Shown here piece by piece: positions 23,337 through 32,303 of a stretch of 64,000 nucleotides of DNA. A program made the position numbers and the translations under genes. The DNA is from CAZRXG01 sp964603985 (GTDB lineage: Bacteria; Chloroflexota; Anaerolineae; Aggregatilineales; UBA3940): NCBI GenBank assembly GCA_964603985.1, contig CAZRXG010000008.1, forward strand, positions 62,001 through 126,000. Direction: 5' to 3'. The number at the start of each line of letters is the position of its first letter. The stretch's first letter is position 1. The notes under the pieces are model-generated. The model searched no databases. It saw only the letters and a program-made list of their open reading frames with translations, and was not told the origin of the DNA.

Positions 23337-25262
23337 ATGCGTAATCGTCGCCGGTGGATCGCCGGGGTGAGTGGAGTGCTGGTCGGGCTGAGCTTGGCGG
23401 CCTGTGGAGTTCTTGGCGGGCGGGCCGGACAGACGCCTGCACAGGGTGAGGCGGGAACCGGACAGCCCGGCGCTGCGGGCGAGCAGCCCGGCGAGACCGT
23501 CCCTCCCGCGACTGCGACCCCCTTCAAGAGTGAGCTTGTCATCTGCGCGCCGGACGACCCCGACACGCTGTACGACCTGGCCGACCCGGTGGCGGCGGCC
23601 ATCCTGCGGCTGGTTTCGCCGCCTGCCGCCGTCTACGGCGAGGATTACGTCGCCGAGCCGGGGAGCCTGCTCTCGCTGCCCGGCGTCGAGGACGGCAGCC
23701 TGCGGGTCAACGAGGACGGCTCGATCACCGTCAGGCTACACTACCGCAGCGACCTGGTCTGGTCGGACGGGCAGCCCTTTGACCCCGTCACCGATCCGGC
23801 GCTGGGACTCTCACTCCCGGCGCTGCCGTCCGCGCCCACCTTCGAGGTGCTCGACGTGCAGGTCGGCGATGCGTCCATCGAGGTGACGGCTGCACCCGGC
23901 GCGGAGTATCCCTACGTCCCGTCGCAGCCACCGCTTCCCCATCACGTATTCGGCCAGCAGGTCGACGCGCAGGCGCTCGCCGACGAGGGCTACACCCGGC
24001 TGTTGAATCCAACCCTCGGCCCATATTACCTCTCGGAGGTGCGCCAGGACGATCAGAGCATGGTCTTTGCCGCCAACCCCCACTATCCCGGCGCGGAGGC
24101 GCTGATCCCGGTGCTGAGGCTGCGCTTCATCCCCGATCCCAACCAGATCGTCGCTGAGCTGCTGGGCGGCGGCTGCGACGTGGCGCTGGACGGCAGCCTG
24201 GGCGTTGACCAGCTTGCGGCACTGCTTGAGGCGCAGAACAACGGCCAGGCCCGGCTCTACATCCGGCCCGGCCCGGTCTACGAGCGTGCGATCTTCAACA
24301 CGTATCCCGATCCCTTCTCCGGGCAGGTGCCGTACTTCGCCGACGCGCGCGTGCGGCAGGCATTCGTCTACGCGGTGGATCGCGCCACGCTCGGCCAGGG
24401 GGCTTTTGGCAGCGCGGGCGTGCCGCTCGATAGCTGGATTCCGCCGCAGCACTGGGCCTACCCCGGCCCGGAAGCGCTGACCGTCTATCCCTACGACCCG
24501 GCGACCGCCGCCGCGCTGCTCGACCAGGCGGGCTGGGTCGACCTCGACGGCGACGGCACGCGCGAGTATCACGGTCAGGGCGGGGTATACGCCTGTCAGC
24601 GCGGCGAGTGGCGCATCGAGGCCGAGACGCCGCTCGCGCCGACGCTGCTGATCCCGGCGGGCGACGCGCTGCGCCAGCAGATCGCGTCCCGGTTGCAGGC
24701 CGGTCTTGCCCAGGTCGGCGTCAACCTGAACGTGCAGCCGGTCGAGCCGGGCATGATGTTCGCGCCGGACGGCCCGATCACCCACCGCGCGTTTGACGTG
24801 GCGCTGCTTTCCGGCGTTGCCCGCCCCGACCCCGGCGGGATCGGCCAATGGGTGGGCGCGGACGTTTACCGCCACCCGCTTGAGCTGACGGTCGTGCATC
24901 GCTGGGATCTGGCCGACCGCTGGCTGACCAGCGAGCAACTGGTCGAGTTGCTTGCACCGAACAACGTCCCCGGCTCTGAGAACGACTACCAGGGGCAAAA
25001 CTTCGCCGGATGGTGCAGCGAGGCGGCCAACGTCGCGATTGTGGAGGCCAACCTCGCGCTGAGCCTGGACGAGCGGAAGGCGTTCTACGCGCAGCAGCAG
25101 GCGCTCTTCACCCAGGAGGTGCCAGAGATGCCGCTTTTCGCCCGGCCCCGCATCGCGGCCAGCGCGCCCTACGTGTGCGGAATCCGGCCCGGCCCTTACG
25201 ACCCGCTGACGTGGAATGTCGAATCATGGTACTTCGACGAGAGCGGCGCGTGTGGGCGGTGA
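23337..25262 (+). CDS. Family 5 extracellular solute-binding lipoprotein
   Basis: A 641-residue exported protein. The signal peptide ends with LSLAAC, so Cys23 should be lipid-modified. A Thr/Pro/Gly-rich linker follows, then a domain like the peptide/nickel-binding proteins (SBP_bac_5) of ABC importers: LHYRSDLVWSDGQPFDP, a VYERAIFNT stretch and VRQAFVYAVDRATL. The ligand is probably an oligopeptide or similar molecule. No permease or ATPase genes are adjacent, so it is an orphan component. The start ATG 23337 follows GAGGG. Confidence 0.82.
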   Translation: MRNRRRWIAGVSGVLVGLSLAACGVLGGRAGQTPAQGEAGTGQPGAAGEQPGETVPPATATPFKSELVICAPDDPDTLYDLADPVAAAILRLVSPPAAVYGEDYVAEPGSLLSLPGVEDGSLRVNEDGSITVRLHYRSDLVWSDGQPFDPVTDPALGLSLPALPSAPTFEVLDVQVGDASIEVTAAPGAEYPYVPSQPPLPHHVFGQQVDAQALADEGYTRLLNPTLGPYYLSEVRQDDQSMVFAANPHYPGAEALIPVLRLRFIPDPNQIVAELLGGGCDVALDGSLGVDQLAALLEAQNNGQARLYIRPGPVYERAIFNTYPDPFSGQVPYFADARVRQAFVYAVDRATLGQGAFGSAGVPLDSWIPPQHWAYPGPEALTVYPYDPATAAALLDQAGWVDLDGDGTREYHGQGGVYACQRGEWRIEAETPLAPTLLIPAGDALRQQIASRLQAGLAQVGVNLNVQPVEPGMMFAPDGPITHRAFDVALLSGVARPDPGGIGQWVGADVYRHPLELTVVHRWDLADRWLTSEQLVELLAPNNVPGSENDYQGQNFAGWCSEAANVAIVEANLALSLDERKAFYAQQQALFTQEVPEMPLFARPRIAASAPYVCGIRPGPYDPLTWNVESWYFDESGACGR

Positions 25263-25379
25263 GGCGGAAAGGCTGTGACGCACCATAAGCGTGGCTGATC
25301 GTGGGCCGGCCTCGGTGGGACGTGTGGGCGGAAGTGGGTGGCGTCGCTGAACTGACCCCCTGTGTGTCGGAGGGATGAG

Positions 25380-26378
25380 ATGATCTCTTCACCTTTGAAG
25401 GCAGACTCCACCAATTTGACCGGCTTCAAGGCATGGCGAATGGAAGTGATCTTCGCGGTGCCGATCATCGCATTCGTGATCTATCTGTTCTATCTCTGGT
25501 TCGCCGTGCTCGACCGGTACTTTATCTTCCTCTATTTTCACGACATGGGGCCGGGATTTGATACCACCCCCTTTGGCAGAGTTACGGCGAGTCGCTACTG
25601 GATGTCGGGGCTGGTCGCCGGTGGGGCGGTGATGGTGCCCTACATCGTGACCAATTTCGTGTTAGGGCGCGTGGTGAAGTCCTACCGCGCGCCGGAATGG
25701 TGGCGTCTGTGGGTGCTGTGTGCCATTCCTTTGCTTATCGCCATCCCCGCGATAGTGATGACGGTCAACGACCCGGTGCTGCCCTTTAAGAATGCTGCTC
25801 AGGTCACCGCCGCGACGTTGGTTGGACTGGCGCTGGCCGTTGGATTGGGCCGGTTTGCGGCAGAACGTCCGTTGGCGTATGTCGTGCTGATGATAGATGG
25901 GTTCTCGCTGGCGTGCCTGCTCACTTCTCTGATTCGCTTCGAAAGCTACCCACGCTGGCTGGCGCGAGGAAGCACCGGGATTATCTACATCTACAGACAG
26001 TTGGCTTTTGTCGCGGTCGGTATCGTGCTGCTGATCGTCATGACCGCGTTTTACTATTTGTGGCGGCGCGTGGAAATCCCGAGCGCGGTGGCCTGGTTCG
26101 TCGCGGGTCTGGATTTTATGTATTTGTTTGTACCTCTCTGTCATCATCTTTTCTGGTGCAGCGATGAGGGTAGCTGGACCGACCCTGACTATTTTGCCTA
26201 CATCTCCGACGCCGACAACTACTTCGCCCGCAGTGCCCTGCTCCAAATCGGCGTCTGGATAGCGGTGGCACTGATTGCGCTGGGACTTACCAGGCTGCGT
26301 TTATGGCTGCGTCGGCGGCAGATGGCATCGCACGCCGGTCAACCGGTTGGTGAATCGACTCAGGAGTTACGCAGTTGA
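25380..26378 (+). CDS. Multi-pass membrane protein of unknown function
   Basis: A 332-residue protein with about seven or eight membrane segments: one near residues 22-45 (FAVPIIAFVIYLFYLWFAV), then pairs through the middle, and the last near 290-310. A loop near 245-285 holds HHLFWCSDEGSW and an acidic aromatic stretch. No family is recognised. The ATG at 25380 has GGAGGG upstream. The last codons and stop lie inside a dispersed repeat (copy A), so the C-terminal QELRS may come from repeat insertion. Confidence 0.6.
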   Translation: MISSPLKADSTNLTGFKAWRMEVIFAVPIIAFVIYLFYLWFAVLDRYFIFLYFHDMGPGFDTTPFGRVTASRYWMSGLVAGGAVMVPYIVTNFVLGRVVKSYRAPEWWRLWVLCAIPLLIAIPAIVMTVNDPVLPFKNAAQVTAATLVGLALAVGLGRFAAERPLAYVVLMIDGFSLACLLTSLIRFESYPRWLARGSTGIIYIYRQLAFVAVGIVLLIVMTAFYYLWRRVEIPSAVAWFVAGLDFMYLFVPLCHHLFWCSDEGSWTDPDYFAYISDADNYFARSALLQIGVWIAVALIALGLTRLRLWLRRRQMASHAGQPVGESTQELRS

Positions 26379-26470
26379 GCGCTTCTGCGCCGCTCCTGCG
26401 CCCTTCCGGCCACACCGCAGCGAGTGAATAATGTAGTAAATCTGTGTAATCCGCGTAATTTGCGGACTGA
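26363..26470 (+). repeat. Dispersed repeat, copy A (full length)
   Basis: It begins GGAGTTACGCAGTTGAGC, passes through TTCCGGCCACACC, and ends with a 33-base block (26438-26470) identical to that in copy B at 60015-60047. The three copies have the same orientation. The stop codon of the preceding gene lies inside it. Confidence 0.85.
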
Positions 26471-26512
26471 TACAGGCCGGGGTAGGGAGGCGCTTCGCAC
26501 TACCGCCGGTGA

Positions 26513-27571
26513 TCACGCGTCCGGCGGCGGTTCGGCTTCGTAATCCACACTGTGGATCGCGCTCGTCCCCTCAGGATAGGCAGATCTGACCTTCCTGTTC
26601 CCTTCGTCCTGGGTGAAGCCGTCCTCGTCGGTGGCCCGCACGGCCACGTGGAACGTCCCCGTATGCTCCGGCGTCCAGGTGGTCCACCACTGCGTCCAGG
26701 CCAGCGGCGAGGGGCCTTCCAGCAGCTCGCAGGCGATCCACTCACCGTCATCGATCTGCACCTCGACCCCGGTGATGCGGCGCTTTCCGGCATAGGCCCA
26801 ACCCTGGATGGCAAACTCGCCCCGGACGGTCGTCAGTTTGGGGGGCATGACGATCTGGGAGTTGGTCTTCACCTCGGCGATGTCACTCCAACCCCGCTGT
26901 TCCCAGTAGCCCAGGTACTGCTCGTTGATAAACTCGATGCGGGTGAGCCACTTGGGCATCTTCTGCCCGTAAAGGCCGGGCATCATGATGCGTACCGGGT
27001 ACCCGTGCTTGTCAAGCAGCGGGCTGCCGTTCATGGCGTAGGCCAGGAGCGTGTCCTCTTGCAGAATCCACTCCACGTCGACCGCCGTGTTATAGCCGTC
27101 GGCGGCGTAAAAGCGCGCGCGTATCGCCTCTTCCTGGATGCCTGCCCGGTCGAGCAGCGGTTTGAGACGAACTCCCGTCCAGGTGGCGGTGCCGATCTGG
27201 CCGCCGCCGACCGGGTTCCCGATGCACTCCAGCGTGCGCGTGTCGGTGACGGCTTCGAGCGCCAGCAGGTCGTCGTAGGTAAGCGTGAGGGGGGTGTCGA
27301 CCAGCCCGTCGATGGTCAGCGACCAGTCCTCAAGCTTGACCCTCGGCCCGGCGCCGTAGCTGGTCGCGAAGAACTCGTCTGTGGGGGTGACGACCGTCTC
27401 TTTGTCGTAGGTGACCTGGCCATAATTGGGGTCGGGTGCGTCGTAGTTGACCTGCCCGGCGTCCTCCGGGGGTCCTCCTTTCCCGCCGGTCGGGCGGCAC
27501 GAAACCACGAGCGCCCCTGCCGTCCCCGTGACGAGGAGGAGAAAATCGCGGCGGGAGATGCGTTTGGTCAT
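26513..27571 (-). CDS. Sulfite-oxidase-type molybdopterin oxidoreductase, Tat-exported
   Basis: A 352-residue enzyme. The N-terminus SRRDFLLLV is a twin-arginine signal, and VVSC (Cys25) could be a lipobox. The molybdopterin domain includes TLECIGNPVGGGQIG, where C116 should bind molybdenum, and GYPVRIMMPGLYGQK. From about residue 235 comes the Mo-co dimerisation domain (IQGWAYAGKRRITGVEVQID). It probably oxidises sulfite or reduces an S- or N-oxide outside the membrane; no heme or partner gene is adjacent. ATG 27571 has AAAGGAAG upstream. Confidence 0.88.
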   Translation of the reverse strand: MTKRISRRDFLLLVTGTAGALVVSCRPTGGKGGPPEDAGQVNYDAPDPNYGQVTYDKETVVTPTDEFFATSYGAGPRVKLEDWSLTIDGLVDTPLTLTYDDLLALEAVTDTRTLECIGNPVGGGQIGTATWTGVRLKPLLDRAGIQEEAIRARFYAADGYNTAVDVEWILQEDTLLAYAMNGSPLLDKHGYPVRIMMPGLYGQKMPKWLTRIEFINEQYLGYWEQRGWSDIAEVKTNSQIVMPPKLTTVRGEFAIQGWAYAGKRRITGVEVQIDDGEWIACELLEGPSPLAWTQWWTTWTPEHTGTFHVAVRATDEDGFTQDEGNRKVRSAYPEGTSAIHSVDYEAEPPPDA

Positions 27572-27686
27572 GACGTTACTTCCTTTCAAGCCCAGGAAAT
27601 TGAATTACCAACATCATCATGAGAATATACGCTGATTATACAGATGTGGTTATGAAAAATCACCTCGAAAGGGTCGTATAACGACG

Positions 27687-27709
27687 ACGGGCCGCCGGCA
27701 GGCGGCCCG
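27687..27709 (-). terminator. Strong hairpin after the serpin gene
   Basis: GGGCCGCC-GGCA-GGCGGCCC, eight perfect GC pairs, lies 22 bases past the serpin stop. There is no T-run, so its role as a terminator is uncertain. Confidence 0.4.
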
Positions 27710-27730
27710 GCGTGTGAGGAGGGCTGCGCG

Positions 27731-29035
27731 TTACTCGGCTGGGTTGAGAACGCGCCCGATGAACAGCGTGGTGCCCGTCCGCTTATCGTAGATGGCGAAG
27801 ATGAAGGGCCGGTCGACTCTGACCTCGACAGGCCCGCCCTCGACGATGGCCGCACTCTTTCTCATGATCACGGCGGTGGCGGCTGCCGCCTCGGTGCCGC
27901 TTTCGTCGACCTGGACAAACGTCTTGTGTATCACGTTGCTGATGAACAGGTCGCGGCTGCCGCTGATGCCGGAGAAGTCCGCCCCACCGCCAAACGCCGC
28001 CGGCATCCCCATCTCGGCCAATTCCTTCGCCAGGTCGAGGTCGTATTCGTACTTGAAGCGCGGCATGGTCAGGTCAACCGTCGCGGACTGGATTGAGTCC
28101 CTGATCGAGGTGAACGCCGCCGCGTCGAGCGCCCCCTCGAAGTCCTCGAAGCGGCCCTCGTCGGGCAGCATGACCAGCATCGCCATGTCCTCGCCCAGGT
28201 AAGGCAGCTCGACCGCCTGGTAGGTTTCGCCCCTGGTGTATCCGAGGCTCTCCTGCTGGGACATCATGGGGACGGTGACCTGCCCCCCGTCGAGGAGGAA
28301 GAAGGCGTCGTCGCGGGTGGCCGACTCCTCGAAGGGGTGCAGCCACGACGCGTTGAAGTAGATGGCGTTGGTGAGGACGAGGCACGTGTCGGGGGTGATC
28401 AAACCCTGCGGGATCAGGTCCTGGATGCGCTCTTCGGTCTCGTCGCTGACCCAGTCGTTGATCGTGATGCGCGACTTCTCCGGCTCCTGGGCAAAATCCA
28501 GCAGTCGCAGCCCGGCCCCGTAGTTCCGCGCGATGACATCGAGGAAGTCAGGCAGGAATGAGTATCCCTCTTGCCCCCAGATGGCGTTGGCGATGTTCAT
28601 CTGGAAGTGCTGGCCTTCCTGCTCCTTCGGGGCGTTGTACTCGCGTCCGGTGAGGTCGAGGTCGAGCGCGTTGAAGGCCGGGTGCAGGTCTTCCTGGGGC
28701 AGCAGGAAGTGCAGCGTGTCCTGCATCTGCTGCTCGGTGTCGCCGCGTGCCCCGGCGTAGGTCATCGCCAGCGCCAGCGAGACGCTGTAAGGGGACAGCA
28801 TCAGGTTGCCGTCCGCCTCGCTGCTGATGGCCTGGTAGAGGTCGAGGGCGAACATCGTGTTGCCGTCGACCAACTGGGATAGCCCGGTCTGCTCCACGGC
28901 GGGCGATGTCTCGCGTTTCGTATCGGCGCGGGCGACGCTCGCCCCCGGCCCTGAGCCTCGAAAACCGGCGCAGGCCGCCAGTGTGAGCACCGCCGCCGCG
29001 ATAACCAGACCATGCCGCACACTATGATAAGCCAT
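27731..29035 (-). CDS. Serpin family protease inhibitor, lipoprotein
   Basis: A 434-residue serpin. The signal peptide ends in LTLAAC (Cys22), so it should be anchored on the cell surface. Serpin landmarks include NLMLSPYSVSLALAMTYAGA, LVLTNAIYFNASW and DRPFIFAIYDKRTGTTLFIG. The hinge of the reactive-centre loop, DESGTEAAAATAV, fits inhibitory serpins, followed by IMRKSAAIVEG with the scissile bond near RKS, which suggests a trypsin-like or similar target. It would trap extracellular serine or cysteine proteases. It lies between the Mo-enzyme and a two-component system. Confidence 0.93.
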   Translation of the reverse strand: MAYHSVRHGLVIAAAVLTLAACAGFRGSGPGASVARADTKRETSPAVEQTGLSQLVDGNTMFALDLYQAISSEADGNLMLSPYSVSLALAMTYAGARGDTEQQMQDTLHFLLPQEDLHPAFNALDLDLTGREYNAPKEQEGQHFQMNIANAIWGQEGYSFLPDFLDVIARNYGAGLRLLDFAQEPEKSRITINDWVSDETEERIQDLIPQGLITPDTCLVLTNAIYFNASWLHPFEESATRDDAFFLLDGGQVTVPMMSQQESLGYTRGETYQAVELPYLGEDMAMLVMLPDEGRFEDFEGALDAAAFTSIRDSIQSATVDLTMPRFKYEYDLDLAKELAEMGMPAAFGGGADFSGISGSRDLFISNVIHKTFVQVDESGTEAAAATAVIMRKSAAIVEGGPVEVRVDRPFIFAIYDKRTGTTLFIGRVLNPAE

Positions 29036-29206
29036 GTTCTCTCTTCCTTATTGAGTAGAGTGGGTGTCACTGATATGACGCTGGTAGCCCGGCTGGGGTT
29101 CCATCGTGTGAACACCTGCCGCGCCGGGAGCGGGGGGATCACGGGATGGCTGCGTGGGTTGCCTGCGGAGTCGGGTGGTGCTCCGCACACGCGCTGCGTG
29201 AGGGGA

Positions 29207-29896
29207 TTAGCCTTTGACCATGTATCCCACGCCGTGGATGGTGTGAATGTAGGAGGGGCGGCGGCTGTTCGGCTCGATTTTGGCCCGCAGGTTGCGGATG
29301 TGGGCGCGTACGAGGTCGGGGTCGCCTGTGCCGGGTGGATACTGCCACACGGCATCCAGCAGGTCGCGTACGGAGTGCGCCTGGTTAGGGGAGGACATCA
29401 GGTAGTGGAGAAGGCGGTATTCGGTTGAGGTGAGTTGGACATTCCCGGTGCTGGGGGTGGACGCCTGGAAGGTTTTTGGATCAAGCTCCAACTCGCCGGT
29501 AACCAGCAAGTCATTCTGGGAGGTAGGGGTGGCGCGTCGCAGGAGCGCCCGCACGCGTGCGTTAAGCTCCTTCAGGTCAAAGGGCTTGGTCAGGTAATCG
29601 TCGCCGCCCACGTCAAGACCCTTGATGATGTCGTCGGTGCGCATCTTGGCGCTGAGAAACAAGATGGGGATGGTTTCGAGCTTTTCGGTGCTGCGCAGTT
29701 CCCGGCAGAATTCCAGCCCGTCCTGGTGGGGCATCATGATGTCCAGCACGATCAGGTCGGGCTGCTGGCGGCTGATGCGTTCACGCGCCTGGGCGGTCGA
29801 CTCGGACAACTGGACTTCGTGCCCTTCGCGGCTTAATGCGCGCCATACTGTGCCCAGCACCTCCGCATCGTCGTCTACTACTAGGATGTTGGCCAT
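29207..29896 (-). CDS. OmpR/PhoB-type response regulator
   Basis: A 229-residue regulator: receiver domain with phospho-acceptor D52 (VLDIMMPHQDG) and the KPF signature, then an OmpR-type winged helix (LTSTEYRLLHYLMSSPNQA and IHTIHGVGYMVKG). The start codon overlaps the end of the kinase gene by 16 bases, so both are co-translated. It should bind DNA when phosphorylated by that kinase. Targets are unknown; the nearest gene downstream is the serpin. Confidence 0.93.
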   Translation of the reverse strand: MANILVVDDDAEVLGTVWRALSREGHEVQLSESTAQARERISRQQPDLIVLDIMMPHQDGLEFCRELRSTEKLETIPILFLSAKMRTDDIIKGLDVGGDDYLTKPFDLKELNARVRALLRRATPTSQNDLLVTGELELDPKTFQASTPSTGNVQLTSTEYRLLHYLMSSPNQAHSVRDLLDAVWQYPPGTGDPDLVRAHIRNLRAKIEPNSRRPSYIHTIHGVGYMVKG

Positions 29897-32115
29897 GGTT
29901 GATCCTTTGTATCAGGCGACGCAACAGGCAAACGAACGGTCACGGTAGTTCCCTCACCGAGCGAACTTGTGACCTCGATGTCGCCGTCGTGATCGGCCAC
30001 GATCTGGCGGCAGATGTACAGTCCCAGGCCGGTTCCTTTGCCACGCGGCTTGGTCGTGTAGAGCGGGTCAAAAATCCGGTCGATGTTTTCCGGCTGAATA
30101 CCGATCCCGTCGTCCTGTACGCTCACCTCGACAAATGTGCCCTCTGCGACCAATCCCGAACGAACCAGAATATGTCCCTGACCGTCCTGCTTCGACCGGG
30201 TTGCGTCGCTGGCGTTGATCAGCAGGTTCATCCACAGGTCCTCAAGCTGGCCGGGGATGGCATTGACCGGGGGGAGATCGGGCGCGAGATCGACTTCCAG
30301 CTCGACACTGCTTTCTGTGATCTGGACACCCACCAGAGCGAGTATCTCTTTGATCGTGAAGTTAACGTCTCGTGGCTCGGCATCGTCTTCGTGGCGGGCC
30401 ATGTTGAGCACGCGCTCGACGACGCGCTTGGCGCGCTTGCCGGCCCGCAGGATGGCCTGCGCCGATTCGTGGGAGGGATCGTCGGGCGAGATGTCCTCGA
30501 CGAGCAGTCCGGCGTCGCCGAGGACGGTCGTCAGCGGGTTGTTGATCTGGTGGGCGATCACGGTCGATAGCTCGCCCAGCGCCGACAGCCGGGCCGCGCG
30601 CACCAGGTGGCTTTGCATCGCCCTCTGTTCCTCCAGGCTGCGTTGCAGGTCGCGCACCAGGTGAGCGTTTTCCAGGGCGACGGCGGCCTGGTTGGCGAGC
30701 GCGCGGGCAAGGGCCATCTCACGCGAGGAGAACTGGCGCGCGGGGTCGAGGTCGTAAAGCCGGGCCAGCCCGACCGTCTTGGTCTTGACCACGAGCGGCA
30801 GGATCAGCAGGGCGCTGTCCCCCACGGTGCTGAAGAGCGCGCGCTCAGGGGGATGCAGGTCCTCGTCGGTGCTGCGGAGAACGGCGACGCGCTGCTCGCC
30901 CAGGATCACCCGCAGCGTGGGGAAATCCCGGACGACCAGTTCCGGGCCGGTCTCTTCGAGCCAGGCCCCGCTGCCGTGGTCGAGCAGGCGTACAAGCTGC
31001 GTGGTGTCGCCCTCGCAGATGTAGAGGGTGCACCAGTCGGCCCCGGCTGCGCTGAGCAGCGCCTGAACCGCCTCGGTGATCTGCTTCTGCCGCGCCTCAC
31101 GACGTTCCTGGAAAAGCAGGGGAGCCAGTTGGAGCGTTGCGTGGAGGCTCTGGCCGATCTCCTCTGCTGTGAACGGCTGCGAGGTGCTGAGACTGGCTAC
31201 CTCGGCCAATCCGACCACCCGGCCCTCGATCTGGAGCGGCAGGGAGAGCATACGCCGGTAGCCCTGTGCTTCCAGGCTGGCGTGTTCGGAGGAGGTGATC
31301 TTGGGATCGGCGAGGTGAATGGCGAGCGGCTTGGCGCTGTCTAGGGCGCGCCGGTGGACGGGGTGATCGTCGAAGTCGAGGCGAAGCTCCTCGCCGGGTG
31401 GCCACAGAGCGCGGCGGCGTTCGGCGAGCCTGCATATGCGGTCTCTCTCAACGTCCCAGGCGGAGATGATGCACCAGTGTGTATGCAGGCCGCGCATCAT
31501 GTAGTGGGTGATGCCGTCCAGAACCGGCTCCAGGTCAAGCGACCACGAGAGCGCGTTGGCCGATTCGACCAGCAGCATCAGCCCAAGCGTGGTATCGACA
31601 GCCTGCTTGTACAGCAGGGCGTTTTCAATCGCGATGGCAGCGTAACCGGCCAACCCGGTCAGCAGGTCTTCGTCGTGACGGCTGAAGACCTCTTCCCCGG
31701 CCTTGTCCTGCACGCGCAGGACGCCGATGGTGCGGCCTTTGCTGACCAGCGGCACGTAGAGCAGTGCACGCTCAACCTGCTCGATGTCTGCCACTTCTGC
31801 CAGATCGTCGCCGGGGCTGATGAGCAGCGAGCTTGTCTGATCGATGACGTGCTCGGCCAGCGGGTCATCAACCGGTTGTTCGAGGGTGTGGGCGGTGGAG
31901 TCGGCTGGTGTACGCACCGCCTGGATGGTGATTTGCCTGGTCTCGGGGTCCTTCAGGATCAGCGCCCCTTCGCAGGCATAGGTCAGGATGACGGCAGCAT
32001 CGATGACCTGGGTGAGCAGTTCGGAGAGGTCGAGTACTGCACTGAAAGACTTACCCAGGTTGGATAGCAGGCTTAGCTCCGCTACTTGTTGCTCGGATGC
32101 GGTTGTGTGTTCCAT
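29881..32115 (-). CDS. GAF-domain sensor histidine kinase, cytoplasmic
   Basis: The 744-residue kinase has no membrane segment. About 500 residues form GAF-type sensing domains (probably three, with YVPLVSKGRTIGVLRVQDK and LSLPLQIEGRVVGLAEVASL as landmarks). Then come the HisKA domain with phospho-histidine in LSALGELSTVIAHQINNPLT and the ATPase domain (NLLINASDATRSK, DDGIGIQPENIDRIFDP, GTGLGLYI). It should sense a soluble ligand or redox state and phosphorylate the adjacent OmpR-type regulator. ATG 32115 follows a GGA-rich leader. Confidence 0.9.
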   Translation of the reverse strand: MEHTTASEQQVAELSLLSNLGKSFSAVLDLSELLTQVIDAAVILTYACEGALILKDPETRQITIQAVRTPADSTAHTLEQPVDDPLAEHVIDQTSSLLISPGDDLAEVADIEQVERALLYVPLVSKGRTIGVLRVQDKAGEEVFSRHDEDLLTGLAGYAAIAIENALLYKQAVDTTLGLMLLVESANALSWSLDLEPVLDGITHYMMRGLHTHWCIISAWDVERDRICRLAERRRALWPPGEELRLDFDDHPVHRRALDSAKPLAIHLADPKITSSEHASLEAQGYRRMLSLPLQIEGRVVGLAEVASLSTSQPFTAEEIGQSLHATLQLAPLLFQERREARQKQITEAVQALLSAAGADWCTLYICEGDTTQLVRLLDHGSGAWLEETGPELVVRDFPTLRVILGEQRVAVLRSTDEDLHPPERALFSTVGDSALLILPLVVKTKTVGLARLYDLDPARQFSSREMALARALANQAAVALENAHLVRDLQRSLEEQRAMQSHLVRAARLSALGELSTVIAHQINNPLTTVLGDAGLLVEDISPDDPSHESAQAILRAGKRAKRVVERVLNMARHEDDAEPRDVNFTIKEILALVGVQITESSVELEVDLAPDLPPVNAIPGQLEDLWMNLLINASDATRSKQDGQGHILVRSGLVAEGTFVEVSVQDDGIGIQPENIDRIFDPLYTTKPRGKGTGLGLYICRQIVADHDGDIEVTSSLGEGTTVTVRLPVASPDTKDQPWPTS

Positions 32116-32143
32116 GCCCCGTGTCCCTATCCTTGCTCTCCTC

Positions 32144-32149
32144 ATTATA
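32144..32149 (-). promoter_or_regulatory. -10 element of the kinase-regulator operon
   Basis: Minus-strand TATAAT within TATATAATGAGG, 28 bases before the kinase ATG. No clear -35 is seen. Confidence 0.5.
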
Positions 32150-32267
32150 TAGCCACAATGGTGGGACGTGCCAGCGCGCCGATCAACCGCTGATCAATGC
32201 TCGATTTGCCCTTTCAGGCCGTCATGGGCATGTCGGGTGGACCGCCCCCATTCGCCTGGGTGGTATT

Positions 32268-32297
32268 TTGGCCTGCGTGTGTTGGATATGTTAGACT
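32268..32297 (+). promoter_or_regulatory. pgeF: pgeF promoter, leaderless arrangement
   Basis: TTGGCC (32268-32273), an 18-base spacer and TAGACT (32292-32297). The GTG start at 32304 falls where transcription should begin, and no ribosome site is present. Confidence 0.6.
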
Positions 32298-32303
32298 CAG
32301 GTT

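Noticed and set aside
23811..24998. A 395-residue minus-strand open frame opposite the solute-binding protein
   Set aside because: Shadow of the lipoprotein gene; Arg/Leu/Gly-rich without a domain.
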